Positions 31,735-41,094 of a stretch of 64,000 nt of DNA are shown one piece after another. Under the pieces are notes generated by a model. It ran no database searches, was not told the DNA's origin, and saw nothing but the letters and a program-made list of their open reading frames with translations. Origin of the DNA: Amycolatopsis acididurans (GTDB lineage: Bacteria; Actinomycetota; Actinomycetes; Mycobacteriales; Pseudonocardiaceae); the NCBI RefSeq assembly GCF_012328925.1, contig NZ_JAAXLS010000021.1, forward strand, positions 1 to 64,000, in the 5' to 3' direction. Positions within the stretch are counted from its first letter, which is position 1. Each line of letters begins with the position of its first letter. Both the position numbers and the translations under genes were made by a program.

Positions 31735-33342
31735 ATGACCCAGCGGTGGGATGCCGAGGCCGACGTCGTGATCGTCGGGTTGGGGGCGGCGGGTGCGTGC
31801 GCCGCGATCGAGGCCGTGGACCGCGGCGCCAGCGTGCTCGTGGTCGACCGGTTCCGTGGCGGTGGCGCCACGGCGATCAGCGGCGGAATCGTCTACGCCG
31901 GCGGCGGCACGCCGTACCAGACCGAGGCGGGTTTCGACGACAGTGTCCAGTCGATGCTCGACTACCTGCGGCTGGAGACCGGTGATGCGGTATCGGAGGA
32001 GACGCTCGCGCGGTTCTGCGAGCAGAGCGCGGACAACCTTCGCTGGCTGGAAGGCCACGGCGTGCCGTTCGAGGCGAGCATGGCGCCGCGCAAGACGTCG
32101 TACCCGACCAACGACTACTACCTGTACTACTCCGGCAACGAACTCGCGCCGCCCTACCGCGACAAGGCGGCACCCGCGCCGCGTGGCCACCGCACGAAGG
32201 GGCGCGGCACGTCGGGCAAGGTGCTGTTCAAGGCCCTGCGGGCGGCGGTGCGCCGGCGCCCGGTCGACGTGCGCTGCCAGACCGCCGCCACCAAGCTGAT
32301 CAGCGACGACGAGGGCCGCGTGATCGGGGTGGAATGCCGCGAAGTCGGCGGGCGGATCCCGCGGTTGCTGCACCGGCTGATGTCGCAGTCCAATCGCAAG
32401 CTCAACATCTACTACCGGCCGCTGGGCAAACGGCTCGACGGCCCGATCCGCGCGATCGAGGCCAGATACGGCACGGTCCGCCGGTTCCGGGCCCGCGGTG
32501 GAGTGCTGCTGTCCGCGGGCGGATTCGTGTTCAACCGCACGATGCTCGCCGAGCACGCGCCGGACTACCGCAGTGGCTCGGCCATCGGCACGATCGGCGA
32601 CGACGGCTCGGGCATCCGCCTCGGCACGGCCGCGGGCGGCGCCACCGCGCGCCTGGAACGGGTGTCGGCCTGGCGGTTCTTCAACCCGCCGCTCGCACTC
32701 GTAGAAGGTGTGCTGGTCAACCGCGAGGGCGAGCGCATCTGCAACGAGGTCCTTTATGGAGCCAAGATCGGCGACCACATCGCACGGCAGCGGCACGCTC
32801 GGGCGTACCTGATCGTCGACCAGCGGATCATGGACGAGGCCAAGCGCCAGTTGCGCACGCAGACGCTGTGGTTCCAGCGGCTGCAGATGAGCTACCTGTT
32901 CACCGTCGGACACGTCAAGGCCGCCACGTTGGAGGAGCTGGCGCCGCGCGCCGGTATCGACGTCTCCTGGCTGCGCCGGACCGTCGAGGAGTACAACGCC
33001 GACGCGCGCGAAAGCCGCCCGGACCGCATGGGCAAGGACGGCGATCACGTGCGTCCGCTGGAGCGCGGCCCGTTCTACGCCCTGGACTGTTCACTTCGGA
33101 CACAGCGCGGATTCCCGGCCCCGATGATCACGTTGGGCGGGCTCACGGTGGACGAGACGACCGGCGCCGTCACCGGGCAGGACGGGACCGTGATTCCCGG
33201 CCTGTACTCGGCGGGCCGCAACGCGGTCGGGGTGTGCTCGGAGTCCTACGTCAGCGGACTGGCCATCGCGGACTGCGTGTTCTCCGGCCGCCGCGCGGGC
33301 GCGACGATCGCGGCCGCGGCCGGACACGGTGAGCCCGCGTGA
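31735..33342 (+). CDS. KstD-like FAD-dependent dehydrogenase
   Basis: A 535-residue flavoprotein of the fumarate reductase/3-ketosteroid-delta1-dehydrogenase family. The N-terminal ADVVIVGLGAAGACAAIEA binds FAD, followed by GGATAISGG. The C-terminal PGLYSAGRNAVGVCSESYVSGLAIADCVFSGR holds the conserved flavin-contact residues. Tyr-rich segments (TNDYYLYYSG) may line the active site. It could introduce a ring double bond in the pathway substrate; true KstD activity is not established. The ATG is preferred over GTG 31729 because GAGGAG precedes it. GTGA overlap links it to the TetR gene. Confidence 0.86.
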   Translation: MTQRWDAEADVVIVGLGAAGACAAIEAVDRGASVLVVDRFRGGGATAISGGIVYAGGGTPYQTEAGFDDSVQSMLDYLRLETGDAVSEETLARFCEQSADNLRWLEGHGVPFEASMAPRKTSYPTNDYYLYYSGNELAPPYRDKAAPAPRGHRTKGRGTSGKVLFKALRAAVRRRPVDVRCQTAATKLISDDEGRVIGVECREVGGRIPRLLHRLMSQSNRKLNIYYRPLGKRLDGPIRAIEARYGTVRRFRARGGVLLSAGGFVFNRTMLAEHAPDYRSGSAIGTIGDDGSGIRLGTAAGGATARLERVSAWRFFNPPLALVEGVLVNREGERICNEVLYGAKIGDHIARQRHARAYLIVDQRIMDEAKRQLRTQTLWFQRLQMSYLFTVGHVKAATLEELAPRAGIDVSWLRRTVEEYNADARESRPDRMGKDGDHVRPLERGPFYALDCSLRTQRGFPAPMITLGGLTVDETTGAVTGQDGTVIPGLYSAGRNAVGVCSESYVSGLAIADCVFSGRRAGATIAAAAGHGEPA

Positions 33343-33914
33343 CGTCCTCACTCGAATCCACCCGCCGCCGCCTGACCAAACGGCAGGCGGACACCGTGCG
33401 CCGGCTCGCCGAGGCGACGCTGGCGGAGCTGCGCGAGACCGGGTACGCGGACCTCACCGTGCGCAACGTCGCGGCCCGTGCCGGTGTCGCCCCGGCGACG
33501 GCCTACACGTACTTCTCGTCCAAGAACCACCTGGTCGCCGAGGTCTTCTGGCGGCGACTGCACGATCTGCCCTCGGCGGCCGACGACGACCGTGCGCCCG
33601 TGGACCGGGTCGGCGCGGTGCTGCGGGACACGGTCGGGCTGGTCGTCGCCGAGCCGGAGTTCGCGGCCGCGTGCACCGCCGCGCTGCTCGGCACCGACCC
33701 CGACGTCGCGCATCTGCGCGTGCGCGTCGGCCTCGAAATCCGCCAACGCCTCGAAGCCGCGCTCGGACCCGGCCACCGGCCCGCGGTGCTCTCGGCGCTC
33801 GAATTCGCCTGGGCCGGCGCACTCATGCACGCGGGCAGCGGCGTCAGCTCCTACGCACAGATCGCGGACGGTCTCGTCGCGACCGCCGAGATGATCCTCA
33901 AGGGGGCGGAATGA
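33339..33914 (+). CDS. TetR-family repressor 2 of the CYP51 locus
   Basis: A 191-residue repressor. The helix-turn-helix VRNVAARAGVAPATAYTYFSSK is nearly identical in the reading helix to that of the TetR at 22305, so the two could see similar DNA. The ligand domain has diverged. It is translated from a GTGA overlap with the flavoprotein and precedes the mce genes, making it a likely autoregulator of the flavoprotein-TetR-mce unit. Confidence 0.9.
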   Translation: MTSSLESTRRRLTKRQADTVRRLAEATLAELRETGYADLTVRNVAARAGVAPATAYTYFSSKNHLVAEVFWRRLHDLPSAADDDRAPVDRVGAVLRDTVGLVVAEPEFAAACTAALLGTDPDVAHLRVRVGLEIRQRLEAALGPGHRPAVLSALEFAWAGALMHAGSGVSSYAQIADGLVATAEMILKGAE

Positions 33915-33979
33915 GCACGGGGTTCGTCCTCGTCGTGGCGCGCGGCGGCGCGGCGGCCGGAGGCGGGAAGGGCACTTAG
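33911..33979 (+). CDS. Possible 22-residue coupled peptide
   Basis: A tiny frame starting in an ATGA overlap with the TetR stop, behind AGGGGG, and ending TAG at 33977. The product would be a Gly/Ala-rich peptide (MSTGFVLVVARGGAAAG...). It could be a translated spacer linking TetR to mce or simple chance; no family is recognisable. Confidence 0.2.
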   Translation: MSTGFVLVVARGGAAAGGGKGT

Positions 33980-34047
33980 CCGTTTCCTGACCGCAAGCCG
34001 GGACTCGGAGCAACGAAGCCGGAGTCTGGAAGAGGTGAGGATCTGCG

Positions 34048-35361
34048 ATGTACCGCGGGATCCTGTATCGACGGCTTGGCCACCAGGCGTTGGGCCTGGT
34101 GTTCCTGATGGTGTGCGCGCTGTTCGTGTGGGCCTCGGTCTCGGTGTACGAACAGAAGTTCACGCCGGTGGCGATGGTGCGGCTGGAGACCGATCACGTC
34201 GGCAACCAGGTGCGCAAGGGTTCCGACGTGAAGATCCGCGGCGTGGTCGTCGGCGAGGTCCGCTCGATCGAGGCGCTGGGCGAGCACGCGGCGCTGGAGC
34301 TGGCGCTGAAACCGGACATGATCTCGGTCGTCCCGGCGAACGTGTCGGCGCGGTTGCTGCCGAAGACGTTGTTCGGTGAGCGTTATGTCGCTTTGCAGAT
34401 ACCGCAGGATCCGTCGTCGCGGCATATTCAGGCGGGGGATGTGATCGGGCAGGATCGCAGCAGTGCGGCGATCGAGCTGGAGAAGGTGCTCGATGACGTG
34501 ATGCCGTTGTTGCAGGCGGTGCAGCCGGAGAAGTTGTCGGCGACGCTGAGCGCGGTGTCCACGGCGCTGCACGGCCGGGGCGAGCAACTCGGCCAGACGC
34601 TCGTGGGACTGTCGGACTACCTGGGCGGGCTGAATCCTTCCCTGCCGAACATCAAGGCCGACATCAGCGGTTTCGCGGACGTGACCGACATCTACAACAA
34701 GGCCGCACCCGACTTCCTGCAGGCGATGTCCGACCTGACCACCACGAGCCGGACGCTGGTGGACGAGCGGACCCAGCTGCGGCAACTGTACGAGTCGGTC
34801 ACCACGGTGTCGGTCGATCTGGGCAACTTCCTGAAGGTCAACAAGGACAACATCATCCGGCTGACCGCCACCGACCAGTCCACTTTGGATGTGCTGGCCA
34901 AGTACGCGCCCGAGTACCCCTGCATGCTCCAGCAGTTCGCCGACTCGATCCCGGCTGCCTACGCCGCGTTCGGTGTCGGCACCGACGAGATGAACCACGT
35001 GCGCATCGAGTTCCTCGCCGACCGGAGCAAGTACGAGCCGGGCCAGGACGAGCCGCGCTACCTCGACAAACGCGGCCCGCGCTGTTATCCGCAGCTTCCC
35101 GCGCCGGGCCGCTGGCCGCAGTACCCGCCCGGCGGTCCCGTCCAGGACGGTTCCACGCATCCCGCTCCCGGGCCGGGTGCCAGCACCCCGCTGCCCGGCG
35201 GTTCGAGCACCACCGGTTCGCTCGCGAACTCCACCGCCGAACGCGAACTCCTCGACGTCCTGGTCTCGCCGGTGCTGGACACCAGCCCGGACGACGTGCC
35301 GAGCTGGGCGAGCCTGCTGGTCGGTCCGCTCTACCGGGGAGCGGAGGTGAACCTGCCATGA
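34048..35361 (+). CDS. mceA: Mce-family protein, MceA position
   Basis: A 437-residue envelope protein. An N-terminal membrane helix (about residues 13-33) is followed by the MlaD/MCE beta-barrel domain (KGSDVKIRGVVVGEVRSIEA, about 55-75). A long helical region ends in a Pro/Ser-rich tail. Six such subunits form a lipid-conducting tube between the inner membrane and outer envelope of mycolic-acid bacteria. It opens the mce set; the preceding genes are TetR and flavoprotein, not the usual yrbE permeases. The ribosome-binding region is GAGGTGAGGA. Confidence 0.93.
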   Translation: MYRGILYRRLGHQALGLVFLMVCALFVWASVSVYEQKFTPVAMVRLETDHVGNQVRKGSDVKIRGVVVGEVRSIEALGEHAALELALKPDMISVVPANVSARLLPKTLFGERYVALQIPQDPSSRHIQAGDVIGQDRSSAAIELEKVLDDVMPLLQAVQPEKLSATLSAVSTALHGRGEQLGQTLVGLSDYLGGLNPSLPNIKADISGFADVTDIYNKAAPDFLQAMSDLTTTSRTLVDERTQLRQLYESVTTVSVDLGNFLKVNKDNIIRLTATDQSTLDVLAKYAPEYPCMLQQFADSIPAAYAAFGVGTDEMNHVRIEFLADRSKYEPGQDEPRYLDKRGPRCYPQLPAPGRWPQYPPGGPVQDGSTHPAPGPGASTPLPGGSSTTGSLANSTAERELLDVLVSPVLDTSPDDVPSWASLLVGPLYRGAEVNLP

Positions 35362-36404
35362 GAAACCTGGCCGCGCCGCTGATCAAGATCCTGATCTTCG
35401 CCGCCGTCACCGTGCTGCTCACCGGGATCCTCGCCGCGACGATCGCGAACACCGAGTTCGGCTCGACCTCGAGCTACACCGCCCGCTTCACCGACGCCTC
35501 GGGCCTGCACGAGGGCGACGACGTGCGGATCGCGGGGGTCAAGGTCGGCCAGGTCGACAAGATCACGACGGTGCCCCAGGCGGACGGCCGGCTGCTCGCC
35601 GACGTGCATTTCACGGTGTCGGCGGCCTACCGGATCCCGGCCGCGGCGACCGTGACGGTCAAGTACCGCAACCTCGTCGGCCAGCGCTACCTCACCGTGG
35701 ACACCACTGTGGACGAGGGAAAGCCCTTGCCTTCCGGTGGCATGATCCCGCCGGAACGCACGCAGCCCGCGCTGAACTTAACCGTGCTGTTCAACGGGTT
35801 CAAGCCGCTGTTCCAGGCCCTGGATCCGCAGCAGATCAACCAGCTGTCGTTCGAGATCATCCAGGTCTTCCAGGGCGAGGGCGGCACGATCGAGTCCCTG
35901 CTGACCCACACCGCGTCGCTCACGTCGGCCATCGCGGACAAGGACAAGGTCATCGGTGAGGTGATCGACAACCTCAACTCCGTACTCGGCACCGTCAACG
36001 ACAACGGCCCGCGGATGGGCGATCTCATCGACCGCACCCAGGAACTCGTCACGGGGCTCGCGCAGCAGCGGCAGCCCATCGGGGACGCGATGTCGGCACT
36101 GTCCACTCTCACCAACGTCACGAGCGGTTTCGTGCAGGATGTCCGGCCTTCGCTCAAAAATGACATCGCGCAGCTGGGAATCCTGTCCACCACGCTGTCC
36201 GACTCCGCTCCACTGCTCAACGATCTGCTCAACAAGATGCCGGGCAATCTCGACAAGTTCATCCGGACCCTGAGCTACGGCAGTTGGTACAACTACTTCC
36301 TCTGCAACATGTCGGGCTCCATCGGAATCTCCTCGCTCGGCATCAAGGTGCCGATCCTGCCGCTGCCCGGCACCGAGATGCCGGAGAGGTGCAAACCGTC
36401 GTGA
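35358..36404 (+). CDS. mceB: Mce-family protein, MceB position
   Basis: A 348-residue Mce subunit: a membrane anchor (about residues 8-30), an MCE domain (LHEGDDVRIAGVKVGQVDKI) and a helical C-terminal half ending with a Cys-containing segment typical of MceB (FLCNMSGSIGI...). The ATG overlaps the mceA stop by 4 bases. It would form part of the hetero-oligomeric lipid channel. Confidence 0.92.
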   Translation: MRNLAAPLIKILIFAAVTVLLTGILAATIANTEFGSTSSYTARFTDASGLHEGDDVRIAGVKVGQVDKITTVPQADGRLLADVHFTVSAAYRIPAAATVTVKYRNLVGQRYLTVDTTVDEGKPLPSGGMIPPERTQPALNLTVLFNGFKPLFQALDPQQINQLSFEIIQVFQGEGGTIESLLTHTASLTSAIADKDKVIGEVIDNLNSVLGTVNDNGPRMGDLIDRTQELVTGLAQQRQPIGDAMSALSTLTNVTSGFVQDVRPSLKNDIAQLGILSTTLSDSAPLLNDLLNKMPGNLDKFIRTLSYGSWYNYFLCNMSGSIGISSLGIKVPILPLPGTEMPERCKPS

Positions 36405-37432
36405 AACCGCTGCGCGAACGCAACCAGGCCACGATCGGCGCGGTCACCCTCGTCCTCGTCGTGCTGGTCACCGTGGTGTCCTACTTCTCCGACGAACTTC
36501 CGTTGCTGGGCACCGGAACCACCTATCAGGCCTACTTCGCCGAATCCGCCGGGCTCGCACCGGACAACGAGGTGCAGGCGGCCGGGGTGAAGATCGGCCA
36601 GGTCACCTCCGTGGCGCTGGACGGGGACCAGGTGCTGGTGCAGTTCAAGGTCAGGAACACCAAACTCGGGGACGCGACCACGGCGTCGATCGAGATCAGG
36701 ACCCTGCTCGGGGACAAGATGCTCACACTGCACCCGCTCGGCACGGGCGCGCTCGACCCGGACAAGCCGATCCCGGTGACCCGCACGACCACGCCGTTCC
36801 AGCTCCAGGACGCACTCCAGCAGTTGTCCGGCACCGTCGGCGACATCAACACCCAGCAGCTCGCGCAGAGCTTCGACGCGGTCGCCGCCGCCCTGAAGAA
36901 CACACCACAGCCGTTGAAGGACACCCTCAACGGACTGTCCGCACTGTCCACAACGGTCTCCTCTCGCGACAGACAACTCGCCGAACTGCTCGGCAACACC
37001 AACCAGCTCTCGGGCACCCTGGCCGGCCGCGACACCCGGTTGCGGCAGATCATCGGCGACGGCGATCAGCTGCTCGCCGAGCTTCAGCAGCGCCGGAACG
37101 CGATCGACGGCCTGCTGCGCGGCACGCGAAGCCTGGCCGGCCAGCTCGGCGGACTCGTCGCGGACAACCGCGCACAGCTGGCCCCCGCGTTGCAGAAGCT
37201 CGGCAACGTGACGGATGTGCTGCAGCGCAACCAGGACAACCTCAAGCGCAGCCTCGAACTGTTCGCGCCGTTCGCGCGCGTGGGCACCAACGCCACCGGC
37301 AACGGCCGCTGGTTCGACGGCTACATCTGCGGTCTGCTGCCGCCCACCATCAACGCCGGCGTGATCCAGATGAACCCGCAGGGCTGCGAGGTACCGCAAG
37401 CCGCACCCGACCAGGGGCTGGGTGGCCGATGA
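36401..37432 (+). CDS. mceC: Mce-family protein, MceC position
   Basis: A 343-residue Mce subunit with an anchor at residues ~11-30, the MCE segment LAPDNEVQAAGVKIGQVTSVAL and a long coiled-coil-like helical region (QLAELLGNTNQLSGTLAGRD). The GTG start at 36401 makes a GTGA overlap with the mceB stop, so translation is coupled. Confidence 0.91.
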   Translation: MKPLRERNQATIGAVTLVLVVLVTVVSYFSDELPLLGTGTTYQAYFAESAGLAPDNEVQAAGVKIGQVTSVALDGDQVLVQFKVRNTKLGDATTASIEIRTLLGDKMLTLHPLGTGALDPDKPIPVTRTTTPFQLQDALQQLSGTVGDINTQQLAQSFDAVAAALKNTPQPLKDTLNGLSALSTTVSSRDRQLAELLGNTNQLSGTLAGRDTRLRQIIGDGDQLLAELQQRRNAIDGLLRGTRSLAGQLGGLVADNRAQLAPALQKLGNVTDVLQRNQDNLKRSLELFAPFARVGTNATGNGRWFDGYICGLLPPTINAGVIQMNPQGCEVPQAAPDQGLGGR

Positions 37433-38607
37433 GCATCGAGACGAAGGCACAGCGCGGCGCGTACCGCTGGCTCGCGACCGCCTGTGTGGCCGCGCTCGTC
37501 CTGACGGCCGGGATCTGGTTGCTGGTGCGGGATCAGGGCGGCACCGGCATTTCCGCGCTGTTCGACAAGACCGTCGGGCTCTACTCGGGCTCTTCGGTGC
37601 GGGTTCTCGGCGTCCAGGTCGGACAGGTCACGAACGTGACGCCACAGGGCACGCGGGTGCGTGTCGAGATGCAACTCGACGCCGGAGTACGCGTGCCCGC
37701 CACCGCGCAGGCGGTCGTGGTCGCGCCCAGCCTGGTCAGCGACCGCTACGTGCAGCTCACCCCGGCCTACAAGACCGGTCCCGTGATGGCGGCAGGCACC
37801 GTGATCCCGCGCGACCGGACCGCGACACCGATGGAACTGGACGATCTCTACGGCAGCCTCGACAAGCTGTCCACCGCGCTCGGCCCGTCCGGCGCGAACG
37901 CACACGGGTCGCTGTCCAACCTGCTCGACACCGCGGCGAACAACCTCGACGGCAACGGCAAGAACATCAACAACACCCTGTCCGAGATCGGCGATCTGTC
38001 CCAGACACTGAACGAGTCGAAGGGGGACCTGTTCGCCACCATAGGCAACCTCCAGTCCTTCACGACCACGCTCGCCGACAGCGACCAGCAGATCAACCAG
38101 TTCTATCAACGGCTCGCGGACGTCACCGGCTTTCTCGCCGGGGACTCGCGCGACATCGGTGGTGCGCTGTCCTCGCTGGCGAGCGCGCTCGGTGAGGTGC
38201 GGCAGTTCGTCGAGCAGAACAGGGACGGACTGACGTCCAATGTGGACAAGCTGGCGAGCCTGACGCAGGTGCTGGTCGACGAGCGCGCGGCACTGGCCGA
38301 GACGCTCGACGTCGGCCCGGCCGGGCTCGACAACTACATCAACTCCTACGACGCGGCCAGCGGCAGCATCGCGATCCGCTACGACGCCAACGAGCTGACG
38401 AACCCGCTGTTCACCACCTTGTGCAGACTGCTGAAGCAGGCCACCCCGGCCGAGCTGCCGGACGTGGTGGGCAAGGTGTGCCAGGCACTGGAACCGGTGG
38501 CGGGCGGAGCGCCGTCGGTGACCCAGATCCTCGCCGGCATCGCCAGCGGCAAGCTGCCGCCGCTGCCGTTGGTGCCGCTCGTCTCGATCCCGGAGGCGGG
38601 GCGATGA
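37429..38607 (+). CDS. mceD: Mce-family protein, MceD position
   Basis: A 392-residue Mce subunit: an N-terminal helix (about residues 13-32), MCE domain YSGSSVRVLGVQVGQVTNVT and an extended helical region with repeated Asn/Asp-rich heptad-like turns. ATGA overlaps occur on both sides. Confidence 0.92.
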   Translation: MSIETKAQRGAYRWLATACVAALVLTAGIWLLVRDQGGTGISALFDKTVGLYSGSSVRVLGVQVGQVTNVTPQGTRVRVEMQLDAGVRVPATAQAVVVAPSLVSDRYVQLTPAYKTGPVMAAGTVIPRDRTATPMELDDLYGSLDKLSTALGPSGANAHGSLSNLLDTAANNLDGNGKNINNTLSEIGDLSQTLNESKGDLFATIGNLQSFTTTLADSDQQINQFYQRLADVTGFLAGDSRDIGGALSSLASALGEVRQFVEQNRDGLTSNVDKLASLTQVLVDERAALAETLDVGPAGLDNYINSYDAASGSIAIRYDANELTNPLFTTLCRLLKQATPAELPDVVGKVCQALEPVAGGAPSVTQILAGIASGKLPPLPLVPLVSIPEAGR

Positions 38608-39755
38608 GACGCCTTCTCGTGCTGTGCGCGGTCATGTTCCTCGTCGCCGGATGCGGCAGCGGCGGGTTCTCCGGGCTGTACAACGCGCCGCTGCCCGGCG
38701 GCGCCGATCTCGGCGACCACCCTTTCCACATCACCGCGCGGTTCACCGACGTCCTCGACCTCGTGCCGCAGGCGAGCGTGAAGGTCAACGACGTCGCGGT
38801 CGGCCGCGTCGACCGGATCGACCTCGCGCCGGACACGCACTCGGCGCTGGTGTCGATGACCGTCAACGCGAGCGTGCGGCTGCCCGCGAACGCGTTCGCC
38901 GGGCTGCGGCAGTCCAGCCTGCTCGGCGAAAAGTTCGTGGAACTCGCCGAACCCGCCGGTGAAGCGCCGACGGGCAGCCTCGGCGAAGGCGCGCTCATCC
39001 CGTTGTCCCGCACCAGCAGGCACCCCGAGATCGAGGAAGTGCTGGGCGCGTTGTCGATGCTGCTCAACGGTGGCGGCGTGAACCAGCTCGCCGGCATCAC
39101 CACGGAACTGAACAGGGCGCTGCTGGGCAACGAGCCGAAGATCCGCGCGCTGCTGTCCGGAATGGACGCGCTGATGACCGAGCTGGACGGGCAGAAGGCC
39201 GATATCGTGCGCGCCATCGACGGGCTGCACCGGCTGTCCGGCACGCTCGACGGACAGACCGCGAACCTGACCAAGGCGCTGCGTGATCTCGCGCCCGGCC
39301 TGCAGGTCGTCGCCGAGCAGCGCGATCAGCTGGTGGGCATGCTGAGCTCGCTGAACTCGTTGTCGGGCGTGGCCGTGGACACGATGTACCGCAGTCGCGA
39401 CCAGGTGGTCGCCAACCTGCGAGCACTCGAACCGACGCTGACCAGACTCGCCGAGGCCGGGCAGAACCTGCCGACGGCGTTGAAGATCCTGCCCACCTAC
39501 CCGCTGCCGGACGAGGCGGGGATCGCGTTGAAGGGCGACTACGGCAACGTCAGCGTGAACCTGGATCTGGATCTGTCCGCGATCCTGTCGAACATCGAGA
39601 ACGCCGGCAAGGTGTCCATCTCGCTGCCCGGCGCGGCAGCGCCCGTCACGATCCCGGCCGGCGCGCCGCCGCTCCCGCTGCCGGTTCCGTCCGCACCGGC
39701 CCAATCCGGATCGCCCGGCGGACCGCTCGTCGACCTGCTGGGCGGTGGGCGCTGA
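38604..39755 (+). CDS. mceE: Mce-family lipoprotein, MceE position
   Basis: A 383-residue subunit with a lipoprotein signal peptide. The signal MRRLLVLCAVMFLVAGCGSG puts the lipobox Cys at about residue 17, as is usual for MceE (LprK type). The MCE domain follows (LVPQASVKVNDVAVGRVDRI). The C-terminal ~60 residues are Pro/Ala-rich. It is probably anchored by lipid rather than a transmembrane helix. Confidence 0.93.
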   Translation: MRRLLVLCAVMFLVAGCGSGGFSGLYNAPLPGGADLGDHPFHITARFTDVLDLVPQASVKVNDVAVGRVDRIDLAPDTHSALVSMTVNASVRLPANAFAGLRQSSLLGEKFVELAEPAGEAPTGSLGEGALIPLSRTSRHPEIEEVLGALSMLLNGGGVNQLAGITTELNRALLGNEPKIRALLSGMDALMTELDGQKADIVRAIDGLHRLSGTLDGQTANLTKALRDLAPGLQVVAEQRDQLVGMLSSLNSLSGVAVDTMYRSRDQVVANLRALEPTLTRLAEAGQNLPTALKILPTYPLPDEAGIALKGDYGNVSVNLDLDLSAILSNIENAGKVSISLPGAAAPVTIPAGAPPLPLPVPSAPAQSGSPGGPLVDLLGGGR

Positions 39756-40993
39756 TGTTCACCACGAAACACTGGGTCAAACTGCTGGTGTTCGGCCTGA
39801 TCGCGGTGCTGTCGGTGGGCTACGCGGGCGGCCGGTACGCCGGGCTCGACCGGCTCTTCGGCACGCGCGGGTACCGCGTCGTCGCGCAGCTGACCGACTC
39901 GGGCGGGATCTTCACCGGCGCCGAGGTCACCTACCGGGGCGTCGCCGTCGGCCAGGTGTCGGCGCTGCACGTGACCCCGCAGGGCGTCTCGCTCGACCTC
40001 GACATCGACTCCGGTCCGGCCATCCCGTCCGACACCGAAGCCGTCGTGGCGGACCGGTCCGCCGTGGGGGAGCAGTACGTCGACCTGCGGCCCAACCGCG
40101 ACGACGGGCCGTATCTCGGCGACGGCTCGGTGATCACGACCGACCGCACCGCGTTGCCGATCGCGCCGGAGACGGTGCTGGCGAGCCTCGACCGGTTCGT
40201 GTCCAGTGTGGACCCGCGATCGCTGCGGACCGTGGTCGGCGAGTCCTACGACGCGTTCCACGGCACTGGGCCCGACCTGGCCCGGTTGCTCGACACCGCG
40301 GGCGCGTTCACCGGCGAGGCGAGGCGGAATCTGCCTCAGACCACGAGGCTGCTCGCCGATGGGCGCACCGTGCTGGCGACGCAGCAACGGCAGGCCGACG
40401 ACATCACCGCCATCGCGTCCGGGCTGCGCGCGATCGCCGGTCAGCTGCGAAGCTCCGACCCGGATCTGCGCACGGTGATCGACCAGGCCCCGGCGCTGTC
40501 GGACGAGGTCGAAAGCATTCTCGTCAAATCCGGCAGCGATCTGAGCGTGCTGACCGCGAACCTGCTGACGACCGCGCAGATCACGGCCGTGCGCACCGGC
40601 GCGATCGAGCAGCAGCTCGTCGCGCTGCCGGTGATCTCGGCGTTCGGGCCGTCGGTGAGCGCGAACGGGGAGGGCAGGCTCGGCCTGGTGCTGAACTTCT
40701 TCGACCCGCATTCCTGCACCAAGGGTTACGAGAGCACGCCGCAACGGCCCGCGAACGACGTCAGCGAGGCGCCACCGAACACGCTCGCATACTGCGCCGA
40801 ACCGCCCGGAAGCGGGACGGATGTCCGTGGTGCGCAGAACGCGCCTTTCGCCGGGAAGCCCGCCGCCGTGTCACAGCTGTCGGCGGCCCCGGCCGGTGCG
40901 CCGGATGGCCGGTCGCAGCTGCCGGGCGTGCTCGGGCTGGCCGGCACGGGCGTGGCCGCGGGGATCGGGCGACTGCTCGGATTGCCCGGCTGA
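39755..40993 (+). CDS. mceF: Mce-family protein, MceF position
   Basis: A 412-residue last subunit with an anchor (LLVFGLIAVLSVGYAGGRYA), MCE segment IFTGAEVTYRGVAVGQVSAL, a helical region and a disordered Pro/Ala-rich C terminus. It starts in a TGATG overlap with mceE. No mas-type accessory genes and no yrbE or ATPase genes follow. Confidence 0.92.
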   Translation: MFTTKHWVKLLVFGLIAVLSVGYAGGRYAGLDRLFGTRGYRVVAQLTDSGGIFTGAEVTYRGVAVGQVSALHVTPQGVSLDLDIDSGPAIPSDTEAVVADRSAVGEQYVDLRPNRDDGPYLGDGSVITTDRTALPIAPETVLASLDRFVSSVDPRSLRTVVGESYDAFHGTGPDLARLLDTAGAFTGEARRNLPQTTRLLADGRTVLATQQRQADDITAIASGLRAIAGQLRSSDPDLRTVIDQAPALSDEVESILVKSGSDLSVLTANLLTTAQITAVRTGAIEQQLVALPVISAFGPSVSANGEGRLGLVLNFFDPHSCTKGYESTPQRPANDVSEAPPNTLAYCAEPPGSGTDVRGAQNAPFAGKPAAVSQLSAAPAGAPDGRSQLPGVLGLAGTGVAAGIGRLLGLPG

Positions 40994-41094
40994 CCGCTCG
41001 TCCCGGTTCCGGAGCGCCCGGCCCGATATCGTTTGTCGCAGCCGCGGCGCCCGGCCGCGTGCGTGCCATGCCGCCGAGGATGGGAGCGTGTGCC

